Below, piece after piece: positions 12,601-18,973 of a DNA stretch of 23,250 nt. How positions within the stretch are numbered: position 1 is the first letter of the stretch; each line of letters starts with the position of its first letter. The notes beneath the pieces were generated by a model that was given only the letters and a program-made list of their open reading frames with translations, did no database searches and was not told the DNA's origin. This stretch comes from Saccoglossus kowalevskii. Taxonomy: Eukaryota; Hemichordata; Enteropneusta; Harrimaniidae. Both the position numbers and the translations under genes were made by a program. The DNA lies in the NCBI RefSeq assembly GCF_000003605.2, contig NW_003115958.1, positions 29,176 to 52,425 of the forward strand, read 5' to 3'.

Positions 12601-14691
12601 CTGTTGCAATATACCATTTTAATAGAAATTGCAGCTTCTAATACAGATTTTACAGTAACAGTTTTAGTCATCTTTGGATTCCCATTCTGCACAAACCAAA
12701 CAATTGCTACAGCAAGCATTTAAAATCCTGCCAATGTATAAGCTCACAATTTTCACACAGTTTGAACAACAGTGATATTTTCGCAGTACAAAATTTGCGT
12801 ATTACATAGAATATTTTCAACAGGATCTGCATGGTTTTAAAGTCATGTCTAAATAATTTTGTGAAATTTTAACAATGATTACTTTACAAATTTGCGAAAA
12901 TATAAGCAGTTTATAGAATTTAAATTTAGTTTTCAATATAAAATACATTCACATATTTGAGAGTAACAAACAGAGATTGGATTCAAAAGTTCTTGTCTGT
13001 AAATAATCTTACCTCTACATGACCCTGGGTAACTTCTAATGTTCCCATCAATCTGTGTAGTACATCCATAAGTTTATCAGCACTGACACCACCATATGTC
13101 TGGGCACCATCAGTACATAGTAACGGCAAGTACACCTATGAATACACAAACAGATTAAGTATTATGCAATAGACCATTTGCTGTTCACTGTGAGATCCAA
13201 TAATATGTGTGAAATTGAATGTAAAAACAGGACACACAAAAGTCATAACAACATTGAAACATTGCATTGGATTCCACAAACATAAATGTATTTTGGGATT
13301 ATTTTTCCTGCTATACACATTTGATGATGGTCAATTTGGATGATGTAAAATATCTTAATAAAAATTCCCCTATTTTGACCACACCCTGGCAAGATAGAGA
13401 TCATAAGCTGTTTATCAACTGCACTGACCAATGGCCGGGTGATTTTCTAATGCTCTAAAAAGTCAGTTGAGAGAGTTTTTTTCTTGGCTTTTGTAGGAAT
13501 ACTCTCCATTGAAACCATTGAAGATGCATGGAACCTCACCTCTTTGGCAAGTAAATCCATCTGTTGCAGTGACTGTGTTGAGCAATCAGTGAAGAGGACA
13601 TCTTCTCTTATGTTATCTTTTGTAAGTTTTGATGCCTGGTTTGTTTTAAGAAAGAAGAGCGCCTTGCTTCTCACTTCCACTGGAGGGTATAACGACGCAC
13701 CTAGTGCGCTTTTAGGGGGCTTTGTGAAGACAAATAAACGGCGTACGTCTTCATTATTGCAGAACTCTAGAAAAGCATGCCTGTTAAATAAATAAAATAT
13801 CTGTGAATAAACATTCTTGAGGTAATCAACAGTAATTGTGACAGCGTTACCTGATAGACTTAAGACGGTTTTAAGAAGCTTAGAACAAGAAAAGGTCATG
13901 GAGGTGATGGTATAGATGTCTTACATGAATTACTTGATGGCCTTCTAGAAAGTCAATTATTTCCCTCATAATTTCAATCAGACTTATACTAGATCAGACT
14001 TATACTAGAGCCTTTTCAGAAATGTCTTATGAGTAATGTAGTGCAAGCCCAATGGCTAATTGCTAAATATAATACATAGAAACTGACAGTAGGTAATAAT
14101 AGTCATTGTTAATTATCCAGCACATAGGGCTTATGGTTATAAATTCACAGAATTTTCATTACAAACGATTGATATTATTTTCAGCATACGTTTGGAAGAT
14201 TTTAATTTGCATGGTTACTGGTATTATTTGTGTGTATAATTTAAAGGATACACAACATTCTTTTAGTGGTCTGAGATAAAATATGCAATAAACAATGTTG
14301 AAAATACAAGGGTAGCATAATTCAGAGTAAATCTGGCAGACATGATATGCACTACCATATTCACATATATCTAAGCTTTCAAGTGAAATATAGGTTGTTA
14401 TAGTAAGATGTTTAGAAACGTTTTGAGAATTTCTGAATCAATTTTTAACACGTTTCCCCATTGTTTCTATCTTTTACAATTTTATTGAGTAAATGGGTGA
14501 CCTTCTAAACTTGAACTTCAAGCCCAGGGTAATGATTTGTGACACACAGAGGGACGAGCTGCCTGACAATGCAGCAGTTTAACCTACCTATATTCATCAT
14601 TGGCAAATAGAGCTTTGAGATCATCATTCCGGGGTCTGAGACTTGATGTTATACGGGTCTCCAGCCAACGTAGACGTTCGTCGGCTTCCAT
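450..14691 (-). CDS. Axonemal dynein heavy chain, N-terminal tail (19 exons, 3' part outside window)
   Basis: Heavy chains of this family are the motor subunits of ciliary and flagellar dynein arms; the N-terminal tail dimerises the chain and carries intermediate and light chains. Exons, 5' to 3': 14588-14691, 13540-13780, 13013-13135, 12214-12339, 11465-11686, 10873-11021, 10549-10660, 9016-9137, 8264-8470, 7766-8000, 6634-6921, 5733-5915, 4767-5057, 3812-4047, 2487-2565, 2084-2227, 1611-1793, 921-1016, 450-634. All have GT-AG borders and join in one frame (3326 nt, 1108 codons plus 2 nt) with no internal stop. Family hallmarks include KALFFLK, LLAKEVYLPLL, VIHVLESSVIGWIKQIR, NMPQVVSNLIWIRALKARVK and NLDPDLYLLLREVHYL, typical of the DHC_N1 tail region. 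Complete axonemal heavy chains run to about 4000-4600 residues, so roughly a quarter is here. The long tail excludes the short-tailed single-headed inner-arm types. The paralogue (DNAH9/11/17-like, DNAH10-like or other) cannot be settled by eye, so no symbol is given. Confidence 0.93.
921..1016 (-). CDS. Dynein heavy chain exon 18
   Basis: Residues 1016-1047, a 96-nt exon in phase 0. It encodes HGYEEYITMDEEVHQFTQQI and a Met-rich helix (MMMVKENGEECK). It was placed by its acceptor, donor and frame match to both neighbours; the individual sequence is weakly diagnostic. Confidence 0.82.
1611..1793 (-). CDS. Dynein heavy chain exon 17
   Basis: Residues 955-1015, phase 0 at both ends. ILTIRMELIESVVSFTPPLD corresponds to the family PLF.A.L.L....V.F.PSL segment; it ends in the acidic run GEEEE. 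Confidence 0.92.
2084..2227 (-). CDS. Dynein heavy chain exon 16
   Basis: Residues 907-954. SPAWEEYVAHMDALVLNGLK is the conserved W..YV..ID..VL.GL motif of axonemal chains, followed by KSLKSMLNTIV in place of the usual SLxxLLxN. Confidence 0.95.
2487..2565 (-). CDS. Dynein heavy chain exon 15
   Basis: Residues 880-906, a 79-nt exon identified by continuity. It encodes ALDEEHHNYVVPSGNKIHQL, equivalent to the I..sG..IH.LL segment in the family, and ends in phase 0 with SSFE. Confidence 0.87.
2720..2834. mobile_element. Short inverted-repeat DNA element, hAT-like by its 8-bp target duplication
   Basis: The ends are inverted copies: AAGAATACAGCAAAGTATGC on the left against AAGAATATCGCAAAGTATGC from the right, with outer GGT.A.CAC. 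TAATAATA at 2711-2718 and 2835-2842 flanks it, with one extra A on the left, which would be an 8-bp target duplication. The flank is low-complexity, so this is suggestive only. There is no coding capacity. It lies in a dynein intron. Confidence 0.65.
3543..3736. mobile_element. MITE with TACTGTAAA ends (family A)
   Basis: The left end TACTGTAAATTACTTTATTT is matched by the reverse complement of the right end, TACTGTAAAATACTTTTTTG. TA at each end may be the target duplication, as in Tc1/mariner-type MITEs. It shares TTTTCACTGAATCATTCCTT with the copy at 4071-4311. Non-coding. Confidence 0.7.
3812..4047 (-). CDS. Dynein heavy chain exon 14
   Basis: Residues 802-879 plus two bases of S880. It opens LFDQGLTHYTWKM, continuing the IDxxLxxGLxxLTW motif, then a long helix with VCSDLHHNLSIVQTNCHGMI, the usual DLxxxVxxxKxNxxxI position. 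Confidence 0.95.
4071..4311. mobile_element. MITE with TACTGTAAA ends (family A, second copy)
   Basis: The right end reads TACTGTAGAATACTTTATTA on the reverse strand; the left end (AACTGTAAATCATTT) is more decayed. Internally it repeats the family A core including TTTTCACTGAATCATTCCTT, and has the sub-repeat GGAATTAATTTTCG inverted near its right end. Two copies less than 350 bp apart may be independent insertions or local duplication. Confidence 0.65.
4312..4766. other. Dynein intron 13, remaining part
   Basis: AT-rich intron with a poly-T run near 4337-4346. No gene, RNA or repeat boundary recognised. Confidence 0.6.
4767..5057 (-). CDS. Dynein heavy chain exon 13
   Basis: Residues 705-801, phase 0 at both ends. 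After an acidic start (EEYDEEQD) it has NLDPDLYLLLREVHYL, the best conserved tail motif of the family, then the helix LETIVSKYNTVM and ERPLFERKLGKIDH. Confidence 0.96.
5298..5331. repeat. G14 tract between perfect 9-bp inverted arms
   Basis: A run of 14 G (5308-5321) is bracketed by ATGCTAGAA (5298-5306) and its exact reverse complement TTCTAGCAT (5323-5331), so the G tract would sit in the loop of a small stem. It lies in dynein intron 12. Homopolymer length may be unreliable in an assembly. Confidence 0.75.
5733..5915 (-). CDS. Dynein heavy chain exon 12
   Basis: Residues 644-704, phase 0 at both ends. It begins DPMEKLKRISPHSLEGD and ends RDWQNNIVTELRDRLKQPLL, equivalent to the YExxxxxxWxxxVxxxxxxxLxQPLL segment of other axonemal chains. 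Confidence 0.94.
5916..6633. other. Dynein intron 11, no recognisable gene
   Basis: AT-rich. A minus-strand open frame at 6153-6464 lacks splice sites matching the dynein frame and has no family resemblance. The direct repeat CAAAAATTTATT occurs twice near 6375-6435. Nothing else seen. Confidence 0.5.
6634..6921 (-). CDS. Dynein heavy chain exon 11
   Basis: Residues 548-643, phase 0 at both ends. It contains DLETRLAIVLRQSF, AQLRLLEVFEGVSGRE and PPLHSNMPQVVSNLIWIRAL, all strong family signatures (the NMPPVAGxLxWxxxLRxRI block). Confidence 0.95.
7029..7189. mobile_element. MITE with TACTGTAA ends (family B)
   Basis: The left end TACTGTAAACCACTTTTATC is matched by the reverse complement of the right end, TACTGTAAGCTGTTTTTCAC. 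161 bp, no coding capacity, possible TA target duplication. Similar short elements ending TACTGTAAACC are familiar from many marine invertebrate genomes; this copy is eroded internally. Confidence 0.65.
7766..8000 (-). CDS. Dynein heavy chain exon 10
   Basis: Residues 469-547. It contains CNDVLELVQTVRHFHLL, a loop with GGAGTKSLDSL, and AQEFEKAFFAFRSVVK, leading into the conserved DLExRLA helix of exon 11. Confidence 0.93.
8264..8470 (-). CDS. Dynein heavy chain exon 9
   Basis: Residues 400-468 plus two bases of R469. It starts TLNPPKGVLYSTKMYGLT and ends PRNAVCFNVINSFMER, in the place where other axonemal chains have the W-F-x-F-xxxD-x-F-x-x-R segment. A Ser/Thr-rich stretch with AGTYKESTSSDMATLL lies between and looks like a lineage-specific loop. 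Confidence 0.88.
8553..8597. repeat. Half copy of the element at 2720-2834
   Basis: GTATCGCAAAGTATGCA at 8566-8582, followed by GACAGTACAG, repeats the terminal sequence of the 2720-2834 element. I find no matching second end, so it is a solo end or a decayed copy. Confidence 0.55.
8687..8802. mobile_element. TTAA-flanked MITE (family D), copy 1
   Basis: A 116-bp element between two exact TTAA tetramers (8683-8686, 8803-8806). Left end AGCGATACAGTCATCAT; right end on the reverse strand AGCACTACAGTCGTCAT. TTAA targets are used by piggyBac and Kolobok-type transposases, but the termini alone do not assign a superfamily. Non-coding. Confidence 0.75.
9016..9137 (-). CDS. Dynein heavy chain exon 8
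   Basis: Residues 360-399 plus two bases of L400. It carries RIRDALRICAAFRGTYLDYK, matching the family helix of the form KLxxAlxxCxxFkxxYxxY. Confidence 0.91.
9197..9226. repeat. Short intronic hairpin
   Basis: CACAGTTCCTCAA pairs with TTGAGGGACTGTG across a GGTG loop: 13 pairs, one of them a G-T wobble. It lies in the intron after dynein exon 7. Too short for a microRNA precursor and not at a gene end. Confidence 0.5.
9462..9754. mobile_element. TTAA-flanked element (family D relative), nested in family C MITE
   Basis: It is flanked by TTAA at 9458-9461 and 9755-9758. Its ends are ATCGTGGTAGTCGTCG and, on the reverse strand, AGCACGGTAGTCGTCG, followed on both sides by GCATGTGCGA after a 4-base offset. 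At 293 bp it is longer than its relatives and carries an ATG-initiated 22-codon frame at 9515-9583. More CpG-rich than its surroundings. Confidence 0.72.
9515..9583 (+). other. 22-codon ATG frame ending at a splice donor, inside the nested element
   Basis: AAAGATGGCGAC is a strong initiation context and also YY1-like. It encodes MATLTVAQINEYELRRFQAL plus IR, and the sequence ATTAG|GTAATT at its end would serve as a donor (cut after 9579). This could be the first coding exon left over from the autonomous parent of the element, or a chance frame. No function assigned. Confidence 0.35.
9989..10110. mobile_element. TTAA-family MITE (family D), copy 3, decayed
   Basis: It starts AGCACTACAGTTGTTGCA and shares the internal block GTTTGTTTACATGAAATTCA exactly with copy 1 (8687-8802), as well as AGCAATG. 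The right end (ACAACAGCAGCATAA) and the flanking tetramers (GTAA, ATAA) are diverged from TTAA, so the borders are approximate. Confidence 0.65.
10549..10660 (-). CDS. Dynein heavy chain exon 7
   Basis: Residues 322-359. It completes HSRYYHQEDKLNNLLRLVSN, equivalent to the SxYYNTxxRLxxLLxxISN motif of the family. It ends in phase 0 with NPLQ. Confidence 0.92.
10873..11021 (-). CDS. Dynein heavy chain exon 6
   Basis: Residues 273-321 plus two bases of R322. It contains LKFLGTLLPWFEEL and LFAPLMHTMMLVWTHS, the conserved helix preceding the S-x-YY motif completed by exon 7. Confidence 0.93.
11465..11686 (-). CDS. Dynein heavy chain exon 5
   Basis: Residues 199-272, phase 0 at both ends. It contains GPKPGPMDEVEMWQKRRTQL, the GPxxEIEFWxxR helix found in all long-tailed axonemal heavy chains, then a helix around LDSPIASDIL. 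Confidence 0.93.
11687..12213. other. Dynein intron 4
   Basis: Very AT-rich intron; no gene, RNA or repeat border recognised. Confidence 0.55.
12214..12339 (-). CDS. Dynein heavy chain exon 4
   Basis: Residues 157-198, phase 0 at both ends. It starts GRITLPLP and ends VIHVLESSVIGWIKQIR, the VIHLLExxVIxWxxQI motif that opens the DHC_N1 domain in axonemal heavy chains. Confidence 0.92.
12411..12717. repeat. Imperfect direct repeat bracketing a MITE
   Basis: 12411-12470 and 12660-12717 are direct copies, about three quarters identical by eye: GTTTCAGTCACCCTTGCATT against GTTTTAGTCATCTTTGGATT, then CACAAACC.AACAATTATTAC against CACAAACC.AACAATTGCTAC. The 249-bp spacing is filled by the family C MITE. 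A tandem duplication with a truncated second unit fits best. Confidence 0.65.
12477..12657. mobile_element. MITE with TACTGTAAA ends (family C), uninterrupted copy
   Basis: Left end TACCATAAAATCTATATTAG; reverse-strand right end TACTGTAAAATCTGTATTAG; both continue AAGC. The core GCT.TAATAGAAGCTGCATCC is shared with 9322-9774. 181 bp, non-coding, possible TA target site. Confidence 0.72.
12776..12902. repeat. Weak inverted repeat, possible decayed MITE
   Basis: TATTTTCGCA at 12776 is matched exactly by TGCGAAAATA at 12893-12902; beyond these ten bases the arms agree only in AAATTTG-like stretches. The TTTCGC motif recalls common invertebrate MITEs, but borders and family are uncertain. Confidence 0.3.
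13013..13135 (-). CDS. Dynein heavy chain exon 3
   Basis: Residues 116-156, 41 codons, phase 0 on both sides. It begins VYLPLLCTDG, completing the conserved EVYLPLL block, and continues as an amphipathic helical segment ending VTQGHVE. It is too short to show up well as an open frame and was placed by its splice sites and by protein continuity. Confidence 0.9.
13540..13780 (-). CDS. Dynein heavy chain exon 2
   Basis: Residues 35-115. It contains LFVFTKPP, SKALFFLKTN and the end of the LLAKE|VYLPLL block split by the next intron, which is typical of the extreme N-terminal domain of long-tailed axonemal heavy chains. The reading frame stays open past the donor for 31 codons, but the join to exon 3 restores the family sequence. 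Confidence 0.92.
13781..14587. other. Dynein intron 1 with a 16-bp tandem duplication
   Basis: Intron with one clear feature: ATCAGACTTATACTAG occurs twice in tandem, identical, at 13977-13992 and 13993-14008. Otherwise AT-rich with no gene. Confidence 0.7.
14588..14691 (-). CDS. Dynein heavy chain exon 1 (start codon)
   Basis: Residues 1-34 plus two bases of codon 35. It begins MEADERLRWLETRITSSLRP, which resembles the RLxxLxxxxxxSLRP opening I recall for DNAH9-type chains. The ATG sits immediately after a good acceptor (TTTCTTATTTATAG), so an upstream non-coding exon is likely; if none exists, this is simply the initiator exon. The donor is ATATAG|GTAGGT. Confidence 0.85.
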
Positions 14692-15170
14692 CTATAAATA
14701 AGAAATACAACTGTTCCACTCCTTCTGTATGAAATTGTAAATGCAGGATGTTATATGAACTGGAAGTGAAGAGCATCTGTGTTGTGATAGTTGTACAATA
14801 AAACGATTGTTACAATTTGTAATACTCCTTGGTGGGGTGTTTGAAAACCGATTAGCACTTTTAGTTTCAGCTCAGCAGCTCCGGTTGACTGTCCAATCAA
14901 GACCAGAGAACTGCAGATCTGGTAGCGACTGTCTGGAGCATGCATGTTGCAACTTCACCTCGGGGTCAAGTTCAAACTACTCCATATTACATAGACAAAT
15001 TACAAGCATACACTGCAAAAACAAACGACGAACACGCTGGCCGTAGAATTAGCTCACACATTCATTCATTATGCTACGAATAAATCAATCAATTAAAACA
15101 GAACTTTAGAAGAAAGCTGAGAGGGATGGGATTTCTAGTTCGAAACTTCGATCGAGCTGAGCCGACAATC

Positions 15171-15184
15171 GTTGGCGAGGTAAC
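15171..15184. promoter_or_regulatory. Near-consensus X-box (RFX site) upstream of the dynein gene
   Basis: On the dynein strand it reads GTTACC-TC-GCCAAC, 11 of 12 positions of GTNRCC(N0-3)RGYAAC. RFX factors bind X-boxes to drive ciliary genes. It lies 480 bp upstream of the dynein ATG; with a leader intron (an acceptor abuts the ATG) it could be promoter-proximal. One match in several kilobases could still be chance. Confidence 0.5.
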
Positions 15185-15360
15185 GATTAGTTTACACGAC
15201 AACCGAGAATACTGTATCAAAAGAAAACGTTGCACGTATATCATGAGGAATATAAGATATTTCACTATACCTTCGCTGAGTTTGCTGAAAATTATTGCAT
15301 ATATTTACACATTCAGCATATTTAACGGCACTGATCTGGTTTTGTTGTGGAATTCCAACC

Positions 15361-15376
15361 CATGGCCGCCATATTG
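15361..15376 (-). promoter_or_regulatory. YY1-like site
   Basis: The dynein strand reads CAATATGGCGGCCATG, matching the YY1 core AANATGGCGGC. Such sites sit just downstream of many animal start sites. Further along the same strand, GCGAAG|GTATAG at about 15271 could be the donor of a non-coding first exon, but this is unproven. Confidence 0.4.
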
Positions 15377-16550
15377 TTTTGCTGTTGCTAGCTTGCAATC
15401 AATTTAAATAAATTTGCATGTTCTCGACACGGTGAGCGAGATCGAGATTTGGCCCTTTTAGCCATAGAGGGCATACATTAACCAGGAAATAAAGCGCAGT
15501 TTCCCGATTAAGGTAAATATTTTTAGTTATCCATTCTATATATAGTTAATAATTAATATGGATTTATTTAACCACAAATTATGTATCACACCAGATAAAT
15601 AGGCAATTCTATACAAAACATTCAAGAACATAAATGAGAAATGAGGATAGTAATATCGGAAGTGTTTCCATTTTATTGGTTGTAATTGTTGTCTCTGTTC
15701 CAAAACACAGCTACTACTGGTGGATACTACCGATACTAATGTGTCACACTACTGGTTTTACTGTTGAAATTCAAAGATTTTTTTTTGCCGCGTGGAACAA
15801 CTTTTCATTTTTTTTGTAAGTTTATTATCGTAGTTAATTCAAATGAGTTTGTGCCAACATTACACAAACTAAGAAAAAATTAAAAAGTTCATACATACAT
15901 TGCCTTGATAATATGTTTCAGCGATTACCACAATCAAACATTAATCTAATGATTAATTATATTATTTATTTGTATTGTGTTAAGCCTATTGAACAAAATA
16001 TACCTTAATTCATTGACCCTACACTTACCGTGACGATGACATCATAATAGAAACAGATTTTTTTTTATTTGTGATATCATTGTAATGTTATTCCTCAAAA
16101 TTCGTAATTATACTGTCAAAACACGACTAGCTTATTTAATAAGCTTTCTTCTGATATAAAATATAGTATAGTTCCCATAATTATGAATGCATCTAGTAAG
16201 CATACTCCTACCAATCTTCGCAGACATATCCACTTGTTATGTACGGCCTTGGTGGTTGTATCTACCTCCACAGACTCATGTTAAAAGTTATAATCCGACC
16301 ACTTTTTAGTGAACAATCGGCATTCTGTGCGTGTTCAAGCAAGTATAAATGTTCTATTCGTGACTAGGTTTCCAAATGTTAACACGTCGGAAATTTGCAC
16401 TTTATAGACCCCTTTTCACCCGTCTTATAACGTTATCGTGATGACACACCCCAAAGTCAGTAGTTGAAATTTACATAAACGAATAGCTTGTTTGATAACT
16501 ATTCCAATGAAAAAAAATCTATAATATAGTTGCAACAATTTTGAGTGAAC

Positions 16551-16593
16551 CTAGACCAATCTAAGACCAATCTAAGACCAATCTAAGACCAAT
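16551..16593. repeat. 11-bp tandem repeat
   Basis: CTAAGACCAAT is repeated three times, preceded by one CTAGACCAAT unit lacking an A. A minor simple repeat. Confidence 0.85.
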
Positions 16594-16733
16594 TTACCCC
16601 TAGTGTGTCCACTTTTACATTTTTATCTAAACACGTCTCAATGCCCAGATGGCAAACAAACCTCGTTTTCGTTTTTCTGGCTTTACATGAAACATACATG
16701 ACATAAACATCGATATCCACACATTGCATACAA

Positions 16734-16891
16734 AACACGTTATTTTTTCAAAATGGAATCATTTTTTCACAACGGAATTATTTTGGCCATGTTTATTTCA
16801 TTTATGCACGAAATGTGTGATAATGTAGTAATGTAGACAAAATAATTCCATTGTGAAAAAAATGATTCCATTTTGAAAAAAAATACGTGTT
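16734..16891. repeat. Long inverted repeat, nearly perfect arms
   Basis: Two arms of about 50 bp face each other across a loop of about 55 bp. Left arm begins AACACGTTATTTTTTCAAAA; right arm on the reverse strand begins AACACGTATTTTTTTTCAAA; both continue TGGAATCATTTTTT, then CACAA.GGAATTATTTTG. Differences are mainly A/T-run lengths and one base. It may be a foldback or MITE-type element, apparently young; no clear target duplication seen. Confidence 0.8.
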
Positions 16892-17213
16892 ACAAATGAT
16901 ATAGGTTCAATATATGGTGTAAAGATGCATGCTATGACAATGGAAATTCATATATACGACATATTGTGGCAATTTGGGATAAGATGTGTGCATAAATGTA
17001 TGATCTATTCATACATACAAGTGTACTGAAGTCTAGTATATGCCTTAAAGGCGAATAAAGAAATTCATTAAAGTAAATACCAATTTACTTACTATGGTAA
17101 CTATTGATTTCCAGTTTTAAAAGAAAAAAGTATATTTTAACCCTCATCATGTCTTTATAATACCTATGTTGCCTTACAGTGTTAAATTTCAACAAACACG
17201 AGTACACATGTGC

Positions 17214-17231
17214 ATATATATATATATATAC
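17214..17231. repeat. (AT)n microsatellite
   Basis: Nine AT/TA dinucleotides in a row after TGC. Confidence 0.85.
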
Positions 17232-17524
17232 ATCTATCCTTTACATGGTTTAAAACAGTATTGAAGACAATTTGGGTTGTGCTGAGGGAATTATAATATT
17301 CAACTTTGGTTCCGTTCATTCCTCAGACATGATTTGACTGCATGATCACATTCGAACTTACCACACAGACCATATATGATGACTTACATAAACATGTCTA
17401 TTTTCTTTTTGATCAAATATGGCTGTGTGGCAGCCAGTTTGGCCCTCAACTTGAATTTGCTGAATTCCGTTGCTCAAATGCCAGGAACCGTTTCTCGGAG
17501 ATGATCAGAGTTATTTCATTCAAA

Positions 17525-17880
17525 CTTTGTATCAGGATAATGCATATTGGGGTACAGGTGCATATCATATTATAGATTTTAACAAAAATGGCTGACTAGT
17601 GGCCATTTTGTTTTTATTCATGTCAATGCTGATTCCTCACTAATATATCGCAGGATTCAGTTGTTATTATGCTTAGTTTGTGTTATGTCAATGATCAAAT
17701 TTGTAGAATTGACGATCATTTTGTCTGAAATCCTGAAGGCATTGTGTACCAGGATCACACATACTAGGTTACAGGTGCACGTCATAATTTTCTGAATTTC
17801 GAATAAAATAATATCTAACTGGCGATCATTTTTGTTTCGTATTCATAATGCTAGTTTCCTTGTCTGTATGTGTGATAATA
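17525..17880. repeat. Old, diverged tandem duplication, period about 220 bp
   Basis: Blocks near 17526-17640 and 17743-17860 align in order: TTTGTATCAGGAT with TGTGTACCAGGAT; GGTACAGGTGCATATCAT with GTTACAGGTGCACGTCAT; CTGACTAGTGGCCATTTTG with CTAACTGGCGATCATTTTTG; ATTCATGTCAATGCT with ATTCATAATGCT. A third, weaker echo may follow near 17900-17960. No family recognised. Confidence 0.5.
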
Positions 17881-18145
17881 ATCATCACATTTTGTCAGTC
17901 TGTGCACTTCCAGTCACACCGCATAGCAATTGACATACGGGTGTACAGATTCCCTTTGTACTGAACATAGAGATTGACTACCGGTAAAAAACACACACAG
18001 ACTCTACATTGTCAATGTTATTTACTAATATACGGTAGTATAAACTGGGGTTGAAACCTAATAATTGTACATATAATATTGTATTGTATTGTGACAATTG
18101 ACGAACATATGTAGAATATCAATCTGAATTTAAATTTGAAGCCAA

Positions 18146-18175
18146 GAACATAGTTTTTTTTAAAAAAATATGTTC
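18146..18175. repeat. AT-rich palindrome
   Basis: GAACATA and TATGTTC bracket a T-run followed by an A-run, so the 30 bases form a nearly perfect palindrome. Probably simple-sequence in origin. Confidence 0.6.
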
Positions 18176-18934
18176 CACATAATTATGCACAATGGGCTCA
18201 AATAGAATTGACGTATACATGAAAGCTACATCTATGACAACTTTTCGTGGATGTTCAACATGGGCATATAACCTATATATATCTGTCTTTAAGGAATTTG
18301 GACAATAACTTATGTAAATGACATTAACAATGTATATTTCATGTATTATCTGGGGCGGACATCCAGGTCACGAATTTGTCACCGTCTGGCAACTATCACG
18401 GTAAAAACAAGGCTGAAAACTACTTTAGGATAGTTGTGAGACTTTCCTGAACAGCGTAACAATACTACCCCTATATTCCAACATATATAATTATGCATAT
18501 CCCACTGGTACTTTGGTGTAATGTATTATTTGTGTATACTTCAAATCTACGTAAATGTTTTACATAGCTTTGATGTACATTTGCTTCAACTGTTTGACAA
18601 AACTGAAATACTCAAGTAGATTCGATGTATAAATAAAACAGGGCGGTCAAAGACTCTTAAAAATCGTTGCTTCGGGCTAGTTATTGAGACTTTCTTGAGC
18701 AGTGATACAATTTATCCTTACTTATCTAACATAAAGAAATTCAATTGAGTTTGTGCTGTTTTTTTTGTTTTTTTACTTCAGTTAGTTTCACTGGCGTTTC
18801 ACATCACCTCGCACAAATCCCAGATAAATATACATTACAGTGGTACGTTTTGTGACGTAGTCCAGTCCCCCCAAATTCATAATACATTTGGTGAGAGAAT
18901 TCTATATGTACTAATATTGGTATCTGTTTCTAAT

Positions 18935-18973
18935 AATCCACTTACAGATAATAATCAATACTGGTGTATGATG
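18935..18973 (+). promoter_or_regulatory. Splice acceptor and start region of the cGLR gene
   Basis: TCCACTTACAG ending at 18947, with a CTAAT branch-like motif before it, is a good acceptor 20 bases before the first ATG (18968). The adjacent second ATG at 18971 has the better context (A at -3, G at +4), so initiation may use either. A non-coding leader exon further upstream is implied; I could not place it. Confidence 0.5.

Larger units (their letters stand above)
14692..18947. other. Intergenic region between the divergent dynein and cGLR genes
   Basis: It contains the dynein promoter (CpG-bearing stretch about 15000-15450), possibly the cGLR promoter and leader exon, and the repeats listed separately. 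Open frames at 14807-15046, 15126-15407 and 15634-15819 show no family signature or sensible splice structure. No RNA gene recognised. Confidence 0.5.

Noticed and set aside
12388-12723. 111-codon plus-strand frame over the duplicated MITE region
   Set aside because: It runs through inverted-repeat ends and direct repeats of non-coding elements; it is a composition effect.
15126-15407. Plus-strand 93-codon frame near the dynein promoter
   Set aside because: It overlaps the likely leader or promoter region, shows no recognisable domain, and contains the YY1-like and X-box sites on the other strand.
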